Source: DATFRX01 sp035630615
GTDB taxonomy: Bacteria; Actinomycetota; Actinomycetes; Propionibacteriales; Nocardioidaceae
Direction: 5' to 3'
Length of the DNA stretch: 64,000 nucleotides
Assembly: GCA_035630615.1 (NCBI GenBank)
Contig: DASQKI010000055.1
Coordinates: forward strand, 124,001 to 188,000
Part shown: piece after piece, positions 17,613 through 25,081 of the stretch
Layout of the letters: every line of letters begins with the position of its first letter
How positions within the stretch are numbered: the stretch's first letter is position 1
Translations under genes and position numbers: made by a program
Notes under the pieces: generated by a model
The model's database searches: none
What the model was told of the DNA's origin: nothing
Seen by the model: only the letters and a program-made list of their open reading frames with translations

Positions 17613-18374
17613 TCACTCCCGATGGACCGGAAGTGCTCCGAAGCTCTGGACGACCGGCATCAGCTCGATCGTGTTGACATTGACGTGGGCGGGCTGCGAT
17701 GCGGCCCAGATCACCGCTTCGGCGACGTCGTCGGGCGTCATCGGTTCGGTGCCCGCGTACATCGCGTCAGCGGCCGCCTGGTCACCGCCGAAGCGTACGG
17801 TCGAAAACTCGGTGCCGCCGACCAGACCGGGCTCAATGCACGTCACGCGCACGCCGCTGCCGTGCAGGTCGGCGCGCAGGTTGAGGCTGAACTGATGGAC
17901 GAACGCCTTCGTCGCGCCGTAGATGTTGCCGCCTGGATAGGGGTACGTCGCGGCGATCGAACCCAGGTTGATCACATGACCTCGACCGCGCTCGACCATG
18001 CCGGGCAGGATCGCTCGGGTGCAGTAGGCGACGCCCTTGCAGTTGGTGTCGATCATCTGGTCCCAGCCGTCGAGTTCGGCGGCCTGGGCCGGGTCGAGGC
18101 CGAGCGCTAGGCCGGCGTTGTTGACGAGGACGTCGACCGCGGCGTACTCCGGCGGCAGCGCCTTGACGGCGTCGTCGATCGCGGCCCGATCCCGTACGTC
18201 GAGCTCGATTGGAAGGATCCGATCATCGAAGTCGGCCGCCAGGTCATCGAGCCGATCGCGCCGCCGCGCCGATGCGACGACGCGTGCGCCGTCGGATGCG
18301 AAGCGTCTGGCGATCGCGGCTCCGAATCCGGCGCTGGCCCCGGTCACGAAAACGGTCTGCTGCGAAGTCGTCAT
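17613..18374 (-). CDS. SDR family oxidoreductase, YdfG-like
   Basis: A 253-residue classical short-chain dehydrogenase. It has the cofactor loop TGASAGFG at residues 10-17, a basic RRRDRL after beta-2 suggesting NADP(H), NNAG near 87, and the catalytic Ser-Tyr-Lys in NLGSIAATYPYPGGNIYGATKA. The pattern matches YdfG-type enzymes that act on short 3-hydroxy acids such as serine, allo-threonine and 3-hydroxypropionate, or reduce malonic semialdehyde. The assignment of substrate is by resemblance only. It lies 50 bp downstream of the padR gene on the same strand. Confidence 0.85.
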   Translation of the reverse strand: MTTSQQTVFVTGASAGFGAAIARRFASDGARVVASARRRDRLDDLAADFDDRILPIELDVRDRAAIDDAVKALPPEYAAVDVLVNNAGLALGLDPAQAAELDGWDQMIDTNCKGVAYCTRAILPGMVERGRGHVINLGSIAATYPYPGGNIYGATKAFVHQFSLNLRADLHGSGVRVTCIEPGLVGGTEFSTVRFGGDQAAADAMYAGTEPMTPDDVAEAVIWAASQPAHVNVNTIELMPVVQSFGALPVHRE

Positions 18375-18424
18375 GGGCGTCAGCGTTGCACAGCGTCGTG
18401 CCGGCCGAGGCTGGGATCCGGACC

Positions 18425-18997
18425 TCAGGAATCCTTCGCGTCCGGTCCGTCGGCGAGTAGCAGGTAGAGCGACCGTCGCGCGTCGGCGAGGATGTCGGCT
18501 GCTGCGGCTCGTTGTTCGTCGGTGCCGGTGCGCGCGACCTGGTGGACGGCGCCGTGCACCTGATGGAGTGGAGTCCGGAGGTCGGTGCCCGGTGCCGCCG
18601 CGTCATAGCCGGCAAACGGATCGGCCATCTTTTCGCGCCGGGTGTCGACGTATTCGCGACCGGCTTCGGTCAGAGTGACCAGCTTGCGGCCGGCGTCGGC
18701 GGTCACGACGACGAGACCCTCGTCCTCGAGCTGATTGATCGTCGGATAGATCGCGCCGGGACTGGGCGCCCATCGGCCTCCGCTGCGGTCGGCGATCGCC
18801 TGCATCAGTTGATAACCGTGCATCGGCTCCTCGTCGAGCAGCAACAGGACGGCGACGCGGACGTCGCCGCGTGCGGCTCGGCTGCGCCCGCCGCGTCTGT
18901 GATGGCGCGACCGGTGGCCCCGGTTGGACTCAGCGCCGGATTCTTTGGGTGTGTGGTGGCGGCGAGACCTTCCGCCGCGTTGGTTGGTGTTTCGCAT
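18425..18997 (-). CDS. PadR family transcriptional regulator
   Basis: A 190-residue PadR regulator. Residues 1-42 are an unusual Arg/His-rich tail (HTPKESG, HHRRGGRSRAARGD). The winged helix follows with VRVAVLLLLDEEPMHGYQLM and SPGAIYPTINQLEDEGLV, the hallmark recognition segment. The C-terminal helices mediate dimerization. The start ATG at 18997 has an AAGGGGAA site. PadR proteins are usually repressors of their own gene and a neighbour; here the candidates are the downstream SDR gene and the divergent deaminase-ASCH gene. A palindrome at 19024-19037 is a plausible operator. Confidence 0.9.
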   Translation of the reverse strand: MRNTNQRGGRSRRHHTPKESGAESNRGHRSRHHRRGGRSRAARGDVRVAVLLLLDEEPMHGYQLMQAIADRSGGRWAPSPGAIYPTINQLEDEGLVVVTADAGRKLVTLTEAGREYVDTRREKMADPFAGYDAAAPGTDLRTPLHQVHGAVHQVARTGTDEQRAAAADILADARRSLYLLLADGPDAKDS

Positions 18998-19023
18998 GTT
19001 CCCCTTCCGGTTAATGACAGTAA

Positions 19024-19037
19024 CGATATATCGCGAT
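19024..19037. promoter_or_regulatory. AT-rich palindromes, candidate PadR operator
   Basis: CGATATATCG (19024-19033) overlaps a second palindrome ATCGCGAT (19030-19037), in the 72-bp divergent region between the padR gene and the deaminase-ASCH gene. This is one of few AT-rich spots locally and also fits a -10 region for the leftward gene. Assignment to PadR rests on position only. Confidence 0.45.
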
Positions 19038-19069
19038 CGCTCAAGATGCAATCGGGAGCATGGGCTCCT

Positions 19070-19801
19070 ATGATCCACGGTGTGTTGACTGAGCGAGAGG
19101 TGACGCTCGTCGAGCGAGCGAACGATGTCGTCGCTGGCGTCGAGCCCGATGACAATCACAGGGTCGCGGCCGCCGCATACGACTCGGACGGGCGCGTGTT
19201 CGCCGGCGTCAACGTCTACCACTTCAGCGGCGGTCCCTGCGCCGAGCCGGTGGCGATGGGCTCCGCCGTGGCATCGCGGGCGCGACTGCCGTTGACGACG
19301 ATGGTTGCCGTCAACCTGCGCGACGGTGTCATCTCGCCGTGCGGTCGGTGTCGTCAGATGTTGTTCGACTACTACCCCGACATCCGGGTGATCGTGCGTG
19401 GCAAGGCGGGGTTGGAGGCCGTACCGGTGGCTGAGCTGCTGCCGTACGCGTTCGACCCCCAAACCCTCGGACACCAGGCGCTGTACTTCTACGACGGCTA
19501 TCTCGACGCGGTTCGTGGCGGCACCAAGCGCACCACGATCCGCCGGCACGATCCCGTCACGCCTGGAGGCGTTCGGCTCATCTTCGACCACGACGACAGC
19601 CCGTCGACGATCGTCGATGCGGTCGTGACCCACGTCGAGTCGAAGTCCGTCGCTGCGCTCGATGACGACGATGCGGCGCGCGACGGCTTCGCCGACCGAG
19701 GCGAGCTGCTGTCGGCGTTGCGGTCGCACTATCCGGGCATCGATGAGTCGGCCGAGGTTGACGTGGTTCACTTCCAGCTGGCCGACCCAGGATCGACATG
19801 A
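19070..19801 (+). CDS. Cytidine deaminase-ASCH domain fusion
   Basis: A 243-residue fusion. Residues 1-125 form a cytidine deaminase fold with the zinc site in PCAEPVAMG (Cys-Ala-Glu) and SPCGRCRQML (PCxxC). Residues about 140-243 form an ASCH domain with the GGTKRTTIRRHDP core, a fold linked to RNA binding or nucleoside amidase activity. The combination suggests processing of a nucleoside or modified base. The ATG at 19070 is chosen; an in-frame ATG at 19046 would lengthen it by eight residues. The stop overlaps the RraA-like start (ATGA), so the two are coupled. Confidence 0.85.
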   Translation: MIHGVLTEREVTLVERANDVVAGVEPDDNHRVAAAAYDSDGRVFAGVNVYHFSGGPCAEPVAMGSAVASRARLPLTTMVAVNLRDGVISPCGRCRQMLFDYYPDIRVIVRGKAGLEAVPVAELLPYAFDPQTLGHQALYFYDGYLDAVRGGTKRTTIRRHDPVTPGGVRLIFDHDDSPSTIVDAVVTHVESKSVAALDDDDAARDGFADRGELLSALRSHYPGIDESAEVDVVHFQLADPGST

Positions 19802-20478
19802 CCTCCCGGCGCGAAGCGAGCGACCGAGCGGCCATCAGTCGACGGTTCCTCGCCGTCGACACCGCCAACATCAGCGACGTTCTCGAGGAGCTCGGTCGGC
19901 GGGACCAGGGGTTGTCATCTGAGTTCCGACCGGTCTCGGGCGATCGGCTCGCCGGCTGGGCGTACCCGATCCGGGGTGAGATGGCGACCTACGAAGGCTC
20001 CGGCGATCCGACGAAGATGACGGCGTGCCAGGGCATCGGGCCCGACGAGATCTCGGTCTGGAGCGGCGGCGGTCAGGGCGTCTGTTACTTCGGCGAACTG
20101 ATCGCCGTCGGCATGATGCAGCGTGGTTCGACCGGTGCGCTGGTCGACGGCGGCGTACGCGACACCCGCGTGCTGCGCGAGCACGGCTTTCCGGTGTTCG
20201 CCACGTACGTCACCCCGGTGCAGTCGATCGGGCGCTGGCGCGTGACCGACTATCGGGTGGCCGTCGACCTGGCGGGTGCGACTGCCGAGCGGGTCTCGGT
20301 CGCGCCCGGCGACTTCGTGGCCGCCGACTCCGACGGCGCGATCGTGGTGCCCGCGGAGCTCGTCGACGAGGTCCTGACCCGGGTCGAGGCCGTCACCGCG
20401 GTCGAGACGGAGGTGCGTGCCGCTCTGCGGGCGGGCCTGACCCTGTCGGAGGCGCTCGACCGTTTCGGGCACGTGTGA
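19798..20478 (+). CDS. RraA-like / HMG aldolase family protein
   Basis: A 226-residue protein of the RraA/4-hydroxy-4-methyl-2-oxoglutarate aldolase superfamily. The GALVDGGVRDTRVLREHGFPVFA segment carries the conserved Arg-Asp used to bind Mg and a pyruvyl group in the aldolases. DTANISDVLEELG at the N-terminus is also typical. Older annotation calls such proteins dimethylmenaquinone methyltransferases, which is incorrect. Coupling to the deaminase-ASCH gene suggests a shared pathway, perhaps degradation of a nucleobase-derived oxo acid; this is speculative. Confidence 0.83.
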   Translation: MTSRREASDRAAISRRFLAVDTANISDVLEELGRRDQGLSSEFRPVSGDRLAGWAYPIRGEMATYEGSGDPTKMTACQGIGPDEISVWSGGGQGVCYFGELIAVGMMQRGSTGALVDGGVRDTRVLREHGFPVFATYVTPVQSIGRWRVTDYRVAVDLAGATAERVSVAPGDFVAADSDGAIVVPAELVDEVLTRVEAVTAVETEVRAALRAGLTLSEALDRFGHV

Positions 20479-20513
20479 CGGCGATTGAGCGAGGCCAGGC
20501 TGAACTGCGCCGG

Positions 20514-20885
20514 CTAGCTCGCCACCGGCGCGCTCGCAACCGGCTCGCTCGAGCGGGTGGTGTCGCGCTGGACACTTCCCCATCGGCGAAACGCCAGCTG
20601 GACCTCGGAAAACCAGTCGGCGTTGCAGTTCGGCCAGATATGCCCAGGCGCCCCGGTCTGCGGGTTGATCACGAGTGCCGTCAGAGCCGGCATGCGTTCG
20701 GCCGCGCACTGCTCCGCGAGTAGCGCCAGGACCTCGGGGAGAACGCGCCGGAACTCGACGTCATCGACGCCGATCGCAGCCCCCAGCTCCCTCACCGTCA
20801 GCGTGGCGCGCCGCTGTGCCGCCACGATCAAGGCAACCCGTACAAGACGGGTCAATTCGGCGGTCTCCGAGAACATCAGAGTCAT
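20514..20885 (-). CDS. Hypothetical protein with winged-helix-like N-terminus
   Basis: A 123-residue soluble protein of unknown function. The ATG at 20885 is preceded by GGGGAGGAG, which decides this start over one eight codons upstream. Residues 1-70 are helical with TLTVRELGAAIGVDDVEFRRVL, resembling a winged helix. The middle stretch MPALTALVINPQTGAPG is a motif I associate with small uncharacterised bacterial proteins. The end (DWFSEVQLAFRRWG) is amphipathic. It is convergent with the RraA-like gene and divergent from the secreted PKD protein. The family could not be named. Confidence 0.65.
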   Translation of the reverse strand: MTLMFSETAELTRLVRVALIVAAQRRATLTVRELGAAIGVDDVEFRRVLPEVLALLAEQCAAERMPALTALVINPQTGAPGHIWPNCNADWFSEVQLAFRRWGSVQRDTTRSSEPVASAPVAS

Positions 20886-20939
20886 CTGCGGGCTCCTCCC
20901 CATGCCCAAGACATCGCCCGCTGCGTTGAGACCGTTACA

Positions 20940-20951
20940 CGATCCGCCACT
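20940..20951 (-). repeat. Single copy of AGTGGCGGATCG repeat core
   Basis: CGATCCGCCACT, the exact complement of AGTGGCGGATCG, lies in the 227-bp region between the small hypothetical gene and the PKD protein gene. It is identical to the core of the 22-bp units at 11702-11850. A single copy in another intergenic region shows the repeat is dispersed. Confidence 0.4.
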
Positions 20952-21112
20952 GATCAGGACTTAGGTCCCGAGTCGACGTACGGTCGCGAGGCGCCGAACT
21001 CCAACGTAGGCGATCTCCTACCAGCGGATGACGATACGGACCTAGCTCGGATGTTATCTGGGAGTGAGCCATTTCTAACTGGCCGTTGGTGGGCTGGGGG
21101 AGGTGCACTGCC

Positions 21113-22372
21113 GTGCACACAAACCTTCTTCGTGCGACTCGGGTGAGATCCGCATTCGTCGTCATAACCGTGATGTCGCTGGGCGTGATCGCGCTCGGCC
21201 CGATGGCCCCGGCGTCCGGCGCTCTGCCGGACATCGACGAGCCTGAGCTCGCGCTGAACCACATCCTTCGCACCAATCCCTTCGCAGGGTCGAGCGTGTC
21301 CGCCAAGGACAACGAGGGTTCGGCGTACGTGGCTCGGGACAACTCGCTCTGGATGGGCGACGACGACGGTCGCGCCATCTACGAGGTCAATCCGTCCACC
21401 GGTCAGCTCAAGCGGTCCATTACGCGTGCCGCGCTCGAGGCGACCCCGCGATTCGGTGGCGGCCCCGTCGCCGGCAGCAATCGCGACCGGGATATCGAGA
21501 GCCTCGCCTATGACTCAGCAACGGACACGCTCTACGTCTTCTCCGGAAGCTGCTGCAGCTCGACGGTGCTGTCGACCGTCTTTCGGTTCACCCGCCAGGG
21601 CGGCACGCTGCAGTTTGTGTTCGACATCGTCGGTGCGCCCAGCGAGCCGACCGCACCCACGGCGGCGTTCACGGCGTCGACGACCAGCGGCACCGCCCCG
21701 TTGACCGTGAGCTTCACCGACACGTCGACGGGCAATCCGACCAGCTGGCAGTGGAACTTTGGCGACGGACAGAGCTCGACGGCGCGAAACCCGTCCCATG
21801 TGTTCGCCAATACTGGCGGCTATACCGTCACGCTTACCGCGTCCAACGCCAACGGCAGCAGCTCGGCGAGCAGACAGATCACCGTGTCCGACGTGCCGCC
21901 TCCGCCGCCGCCTGGTGACAACCTGATCGGCAACGCCGGCTTCGAGCAAAACACGGCCGGGTGGGACACCGGTGGGTACGCCGCCGTGACCCTGGCCCGG
22001 GTGGCCGGTGGGCATTCGGGCGCGTCTGCGGCCAAGATCACCAACACCGGTACGACCACCGTCACCAGTACGCTCAACGACGCTCCGAACTGGGTCCAGA
22101 CCACGAGCGCCGGCACGTACACCGGGAGCATCTGGGTGCGCGCCGACACTGCCGGGGCGAAGCTTTACCTTCGGGTTCGAGAGTTCCGGGGGAGTACGAA
22201 GCTCGGCGAGCAGTTGGCCGGGGTCGTGCTCTCGACGCAGTGGCAGAAGGTGTCCGCGTCCCTCGCGTCGGTCTCGCCCGGCACGTCCACGATCGACTTC
22301 AGCGCCGCGGTTTACAGCTCGGCGCGGGCGTCGGTCTACTACGCCGACGACGCCTCGCTGACGCGCAACTGA
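21113..22372 (+). CDS. Secreted PKD and carbohydrate-binding-like protein
   Basis: A 419-residue exported protein. The GTG at 21113 follows a GGGGGAGG site and gives a clean signal peptide (VHTNLLRATRVRSAFVVITVMSLG, cleavage near PASGA). Residues about 40-165 look like a propeller-type fragment (NEGSAYVARDNSLWMGDDDGRAIYEV). A PKD domain follows (FTASTTSGTAPLTVSFTDTS; WNFGDGQSSTARNPSHVF), then a PPPPPP linker and a CBM4/9-type jelly roll (NLIGNAGFEQNTAGWDTGGY to the end). No catalytic domain is apparent. The first half is too short for a full propeller, so it may be truncated; a polysaccharide-binding role is inferred. Confidence 0.8.
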   Translation: MHTNLLRATRVRSAFVVITVMSLGVIALGPMAPASGALPDIDEPELALNHILRTNPFAGSSVSAKDNEGSAYVARDNSLWMGDDDGRAIYEVNPSTGQLKRSITRAALEATPRFGGGPVAGSNRDRDIESLAYDSATDTLYVFSGSCCSSTVLSTVFRFTRQGGTLQFVFDIVGAPSEPTAPTAAFTASTTSGTAPLTVSFTDTSTGNPTSWQWNFGDGQSSTARNPSHVFANTGGYTVTLTASNANGSSSASRQITVSDVPPPPPPGDNLIGNAGFEQNTAGWDTGGYAAVTLARVAGGHSGASAAKITNTGTTTVTSTLNDAPNWVQTTSAGTYTGSIWVRADTAGAKLYLRVREFRGSTKLGEQLAGVVLSTQWQKVSASLASVSPGTSTIDFSAAVYSSARASVYYADDASLTRN

Positions 22373-22422
22373 GCGCATCGTGGCCAACGACAGGTCGTCA
22401 GCCATGGGTCCAGATCCTCGAC

Positions 22423-22443
22423 TAGTGCCTTTCGGCCCGTGAT
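22423..22443 (+). promoter_or_regulatory. Conserved DosR-like upstream element, copy 1
   Basis: TAGTGCCTTTCGGCCCGTGA sits about 70 bases before the first 80-aa gene. The stretch 22424-22467 is highly similar to 24680-24722 before the paralogous gene. The right half (TTCGGCCC) fits the DosR/DevR dormancy-regulator consensus; the left half is degenerate. Shared conservation argues for a regulatory role. Confidence 0.45.
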
Positions 22444-22501
22444 GTGGGCTCGCCGGGGGCGCATCATGGCGTCCATTCGTTAAAACGGGAGGACCGATGC
22501 G

Positions 22502-22744
22502 ATGACCAGTACCACGAGCGGTGAGAGGGGGAGGTTTGGGCTGCCGTCGCTGTATTTGGCCCATATTCAGACTGGCCGGGCGGACGTCTTCCGCAACGAC
22601 AACACGCGCGTCGACGGCTTTGCGATTCCGCATGGATCGAACCTGCGGCGTGTTCTGGTCGAGCACGGTTGGCGTCCGGCCGGTCGCGGCGCAGGTGACG
22701 GAGCCTGGGGTGCCATCGTCGTCGAGCCGCTGCCACGGCACTGA
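22502..22744 (+). CDS. 80-aa paralogous hypothetical protein, copy 1
   Basis: An 80-residue soluble protein of unknown family, about three quarters identical by eye to the protein at 24807-25049. The conserved core is SLYLAHI, TGRA, VFRND, VDGF, IP, GSNLRRVLVEHGWRPAG and GAWGAI. The basic, Trp-containing C-terminal half could bind nucleic acid or a partner, but nothing diagnostic is seen. The ATG at 22502 follows GGGAGGA by 8-9 bases. The pectate-lyase-like gene starts 33 bases downstream and may be cotranscribed. The shared DosR-like upstream element suggests induction by hypoxia or nitric oxide. Confidence 0.8.
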   Translation: MTSTTSGERGRFGLPSLYLAHIQTGRADVFRNDNTRVDGFAIPHGSNLRRVLVEHGWRPAGRGAGDGAWGAIVVEPLPRH

Positions 22745-22777
22745 ATGAGGCGGTCAAGGGTCATCAGAGGAGGAGGC

Positions 22778-24301
22778 ATGCGGATGCCTACTCCTGGAAG
22801 CGTCGCCGCACGCGGTCGCGCCGCCTGGCGCCTGCCGCTGGCGATAGCCGTGGCCACGGGGTTCGTCGTGGCATGCTCGGATTCCTCGTCCCTGCCCGCG
22901 TCCGCGCCCGCGTCCACACCCGCGGCCTGGACGAGCACGCCCCGAGCGTTTCCCGGCGCGGAAGGCTTCGGGACCGACACCCCCGGCGGCCGCGGCGGAA
23001 AGATCTGCCAGGTGACCAACCTCGACGACTCCGGTCCCGGATCCCTTCGCGACTGCGTCGACATCGATGGGCCTCGCACCGTGATCTTCCGGATCGGCGG
23101 CACTATTACGTTGAACAGCCGACTCCTGGTCGATGAGCCGTACCTGACGATCGCCGGCCAAACGGCCCCCGGTGGCGGGATCACCTTGCGTACCGCGCCC
23201 CCCTACGGCAAGCAGGTGATGCTGATCACCACGCACGACGTGGTGATCCGCTACCTGCGATTCCGGCCGGGACTATCGGAGGATCCCACCGAGAGCCGCG
23301 ATTCTCTGACGATCTACAAGCCCGGCGCCGAGGACGTCGTGATCGATCATTCGTCGCTGTCGTGGGGATCCGACGAGGTGGTGAATACCTACGACGACTC
23401 CAACCGGATCACGGTGTCCTGGTCGATCATCTCCGAGGGTCTCGACGACGAGGAGCACTCCAAGGGGATCCTGTCGGGTGGGGAGGACGCGCACGACGTG
23501 ACGCTGCACCACAACCTGATCGCCTCTCACGTCGACCGATGCCCGCAAATCTCCGGACTCTCCGTGGCCGACGTTCGCAACAACGTCATCTACAACTGCG
23601 GCGAAGGATCCGGAGAAGGCATCACCCTCGTCTCCAGCAGCAAGGGTCATGCCGAGGTGAATTGGGTCGACAACTACTACAAGCCCGGCCCGATGACGCC
23701 GACGGATCGTCCGGAGTTCGCCGTGTACGAGGGCGATACCGGCAAGTCGCAGGAGTGGTACGGCGAGGGGAACCGGCGGTGGACTCCCGAGGGAGACGCG
23801 GACGCACGGGTGGCGTCCGACTTCGACTGGGGGCGGGTGTCGGATCCGTTTCCCGCTCCGCCGGTGACGACGACCGATGCTGCCCAGGCTTACGACGACG
23901 TGCTGGCCGGCGCAGGGGCGTCGCATTGCCGAGACGCCGTCGACCGTCGGGTCGTGGCTGACGTCCGCAACGGCACCGGTCAGCTGATCGACGACCCGGC
24001 CGACGTCGGCGGTTATCCACTCATTGCCGCGGGTACTCCGCCGGTCGACAGCGACGGCGACGGGATGCCCGACGGGTTCGAGGCCGCTCACGGCACCAAG
24101 CCCGACGTCCTGGACTCGAATGCCGACTCCAACGGGAACGGCTATACGAACATCGAGGAATGGTTCAACAGTCTCGCGTCGCCGGGGTGCGGCTCATCCG
24201 ACGACGAAAGCGGCGGCCACCGGCCCGACGGTCACACCGAGTCGCCGAACGAGGCGCAACCGACCGGCTCGCCCACGCCTAATTCGGGCCGTCGACATTG
24301 A
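22778..24301 (+). CDS. Pectate-lyase-like beta-helix lipoprotein
   Basis: A 507-residue exported protein. The start ATG follows GAGGAGG and gives a lipoprotein signal with lipobox Val-Ala-Cys (FVVACSD, Cys near 34). After a Pro/Ala linker, FPGAEGFGTDTPGGRGG and VTNLDDSGPGSLRDCV open a right-handed beta-helix of the polysaccharide lyase/pectate lyase type (TIAGQTAPGGGI; IRYLRFRPG; IDHSSLSWGSDE; HHNLIASHVDRCP). Near 430-450, DSDGDGMPDGFE and SNGNGYTNIEEW are calcium-binding thrombospondin-type-3-like loops. It probably cleaves pectin or a related polyuronide at the cell surface. The convergent cupin gene overlaps its last 23 bases. Confidence 0.88.
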   Translation: MRMPTPGSVAARGRAAWRLPLAIAVATGFVVACSDSSSLPASAPASTPAAWTSTPRAFPGAEGFGTDTPGGRGGKICQVTNLDDSGPGSLRDCVDIDGPRTVIFRIGGTITLNSRLLVDEPYLTIAGQTAPGGGITLRTAPPYGKQVMLITTHDVVIRYLRFRPGLSEDPTESRDSLTIYKPGAEDVVIDHSSLSWGSDEVVNTYDDSNRITVSWSIISEGLDDEEHSKGILSGGEDAHDVTLHHNLIASHVDRCPQISGLSVADVRNNVIYNCGEGSGEGITLVSSSKGHAEVNWVDNYYKPGPMTPTDRPEFAVYEGDTGKSQEWYGEGNRRWTPEGDADARVASDFDWGRVSDPFPAPPVTTTDAAQAYDDVLAGAGASHCRDAVDRRVVADVRNGTGQLIDDPADVGGYPLIAAGTPPVDSDGDGMPDGFEAAHGTKPDVLDSNADSNGNGYTNIEEWFNSLASPGCGSSDDESGGHRPDGHTESPNEAQPTGSPTPNSGRRH

Positions 24302-24650
24302 CCGTCGGGACGCCCGTGCCGGCCCGGGCGATGATCGCCGTGGCCGGACCGTCGGTGGGGTTGGACTCGCGGTGGACCACTCCCGCCGGCACGTGGACGA
24401 AGTCGCCCGGTCCGGCGTCGACGACCGATCGTCCGCCAGGCCCGAACTCGAGTCGCATCGCCCCGGAAACGATGTAGAGGCTGGTCTCGTGATCACCGTG
24501 GTGATGCCAGCCGGACGTCGATCCGGCGTCGGTGTGGACGAGGCCCGACCAGAGCCCGGGTGCGTCGAACGCGCGTCGTCGATGCATTCCGGGCGTCGGG
24601 TCGGCGTCGGTCAAGGCGTCGTTGGTGATGACCCGGATGGGTTCGGCCAT
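24279..24650 (-). CDS. Small cupin domain protein
   Basis: A 123-residue single-domain cupin (RmlC-like barrel). Metal-ligand motif 1 is SGWHHHGDHETSLYIVSGAM (two His and a Glu) and motif 2 is GPGDFVHVPAGVVHRESN with the last His. Such proteins are enzymes or sugar-sensing regulators with varied roles. Its 3' end overlaps the pectate lyase gene by 23 bases on the opposite strand, so transcription of one may interfere with the other. The location beside a polyuronide lyase makes a role in uronate metabolism possible (inference). Confidence 0.85.
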   Translation of the reverse strand: MAEPIRVITNDALTDADPTPGMHRRRAFDAPGLWSGLVHTDAGSTSGWHHHGDHETSLYIVSGAMRLEFGPGGRSVVDAGPGDFVHVPAGVVHRESNPTDGPATAIIARAGTGVPTVNVDGPN

Positions 24651-24677
24651 GCCCCGAGTGTCACACGGCGGCTCGTC

Positions 24678-24699
24678 TAAGGACTTTTGGCCCGTGATG
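24678..24699 (+). promoter_or_regulatory. DosR/DevR-like box, copy 2
   Basis: AAGGACTTTTGGCCCGTGAT (from 24679) matches the form GGGACTTTNGGCCC of DosR/DevR sites well (GGACTTTTGGCCC). It lies about 120 bases upstream of the second 80-aa gene, and its flanks match those of copy 1. DosR sites control dormancy genes in mycobacteria; DosR homologues occur in other actinomycetes. No dosR or dosS gene is in the window. Confidence 0.5.
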
Positions 24700-24743
24700 C
24701 GGACCCGTCGGGGGCGCATGATTGCCCTCACGCAATAGGCGGT

Positions 24744-24771
24744 CCCGCCGGGTGCGCTAACACCCGACGGG
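24744..24771 (+). promoter_or_regulatory. Leader hairpin before the second 80-aa gene
   Basis: CCCGCCGGGTG (24744-24754) and CACCCGACGGG (24761-24771) form an 11-bp stem with one mismatch and a 6-base loop. The hairpin is absent from the shorter leader of copy 1 and explains most of the extra distance between box and start codon. It could stabilise the mRNA or act as an attenuator; no T-run follows. Confidence 0.45.
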
Positions 24772-24806
24772 GCCTAGGAACCAGACCTGACGGGAGGCCC
24801 GACTCC

Positions 24807-25049
24807 ATGACTGGGACAACGACTGGCACGCGCGGAAGATACGGTCCGGGTTCGCTGTATTTGGCCCATATTCGGACCGGCCGGGCGGAGGTCTTCCGCA
24901 ATGACAGTACGTGCGTCGACGGCTTCGAGATTCCGTACGGCTCGAACTTGCGGCGAGTCCTGGTGGAGCACGGCTGGCGCCCCGCGGGCCATGGCGTGAG
25001 CGGTGGCGCGTGGGGCGCGATCATGGTCGAGCCGCTCACCCGAAACTGA
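24807..25049 (+). CDS. 80-aa paralogous hypothetical protein, copy 2
   Basis: An 80-residue protein closely related to the one at 22502-22744 (same length, no gaps, shared SLYLAHI, VFRND and GSNLRRVLVEHGWRPAG). Substitutions are mostly conservative; a Cys replaces Arg at residue 36. The ATG at 24807 follows CGGGAGG. The gene stands alone, 32 bases from the convergent threonine synthase gene. The two copies bracket the lyase/cupin pair, which suggests a tandem duplication followed by insertion, or the reverse. Function unknown. Confidence 0.8.
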   Translation: MTGTTTGTRGRYGPGSLYLAHIRTGRAEVFRNDSTCVDGFEIPYGSNLRRVLVEHGWRPAGHGVSGGAWGAIMVEPLTRN

Positions 25050-25081
25050 GCCACGGTCGCTCAGCTCAACGCGGGACCCCG

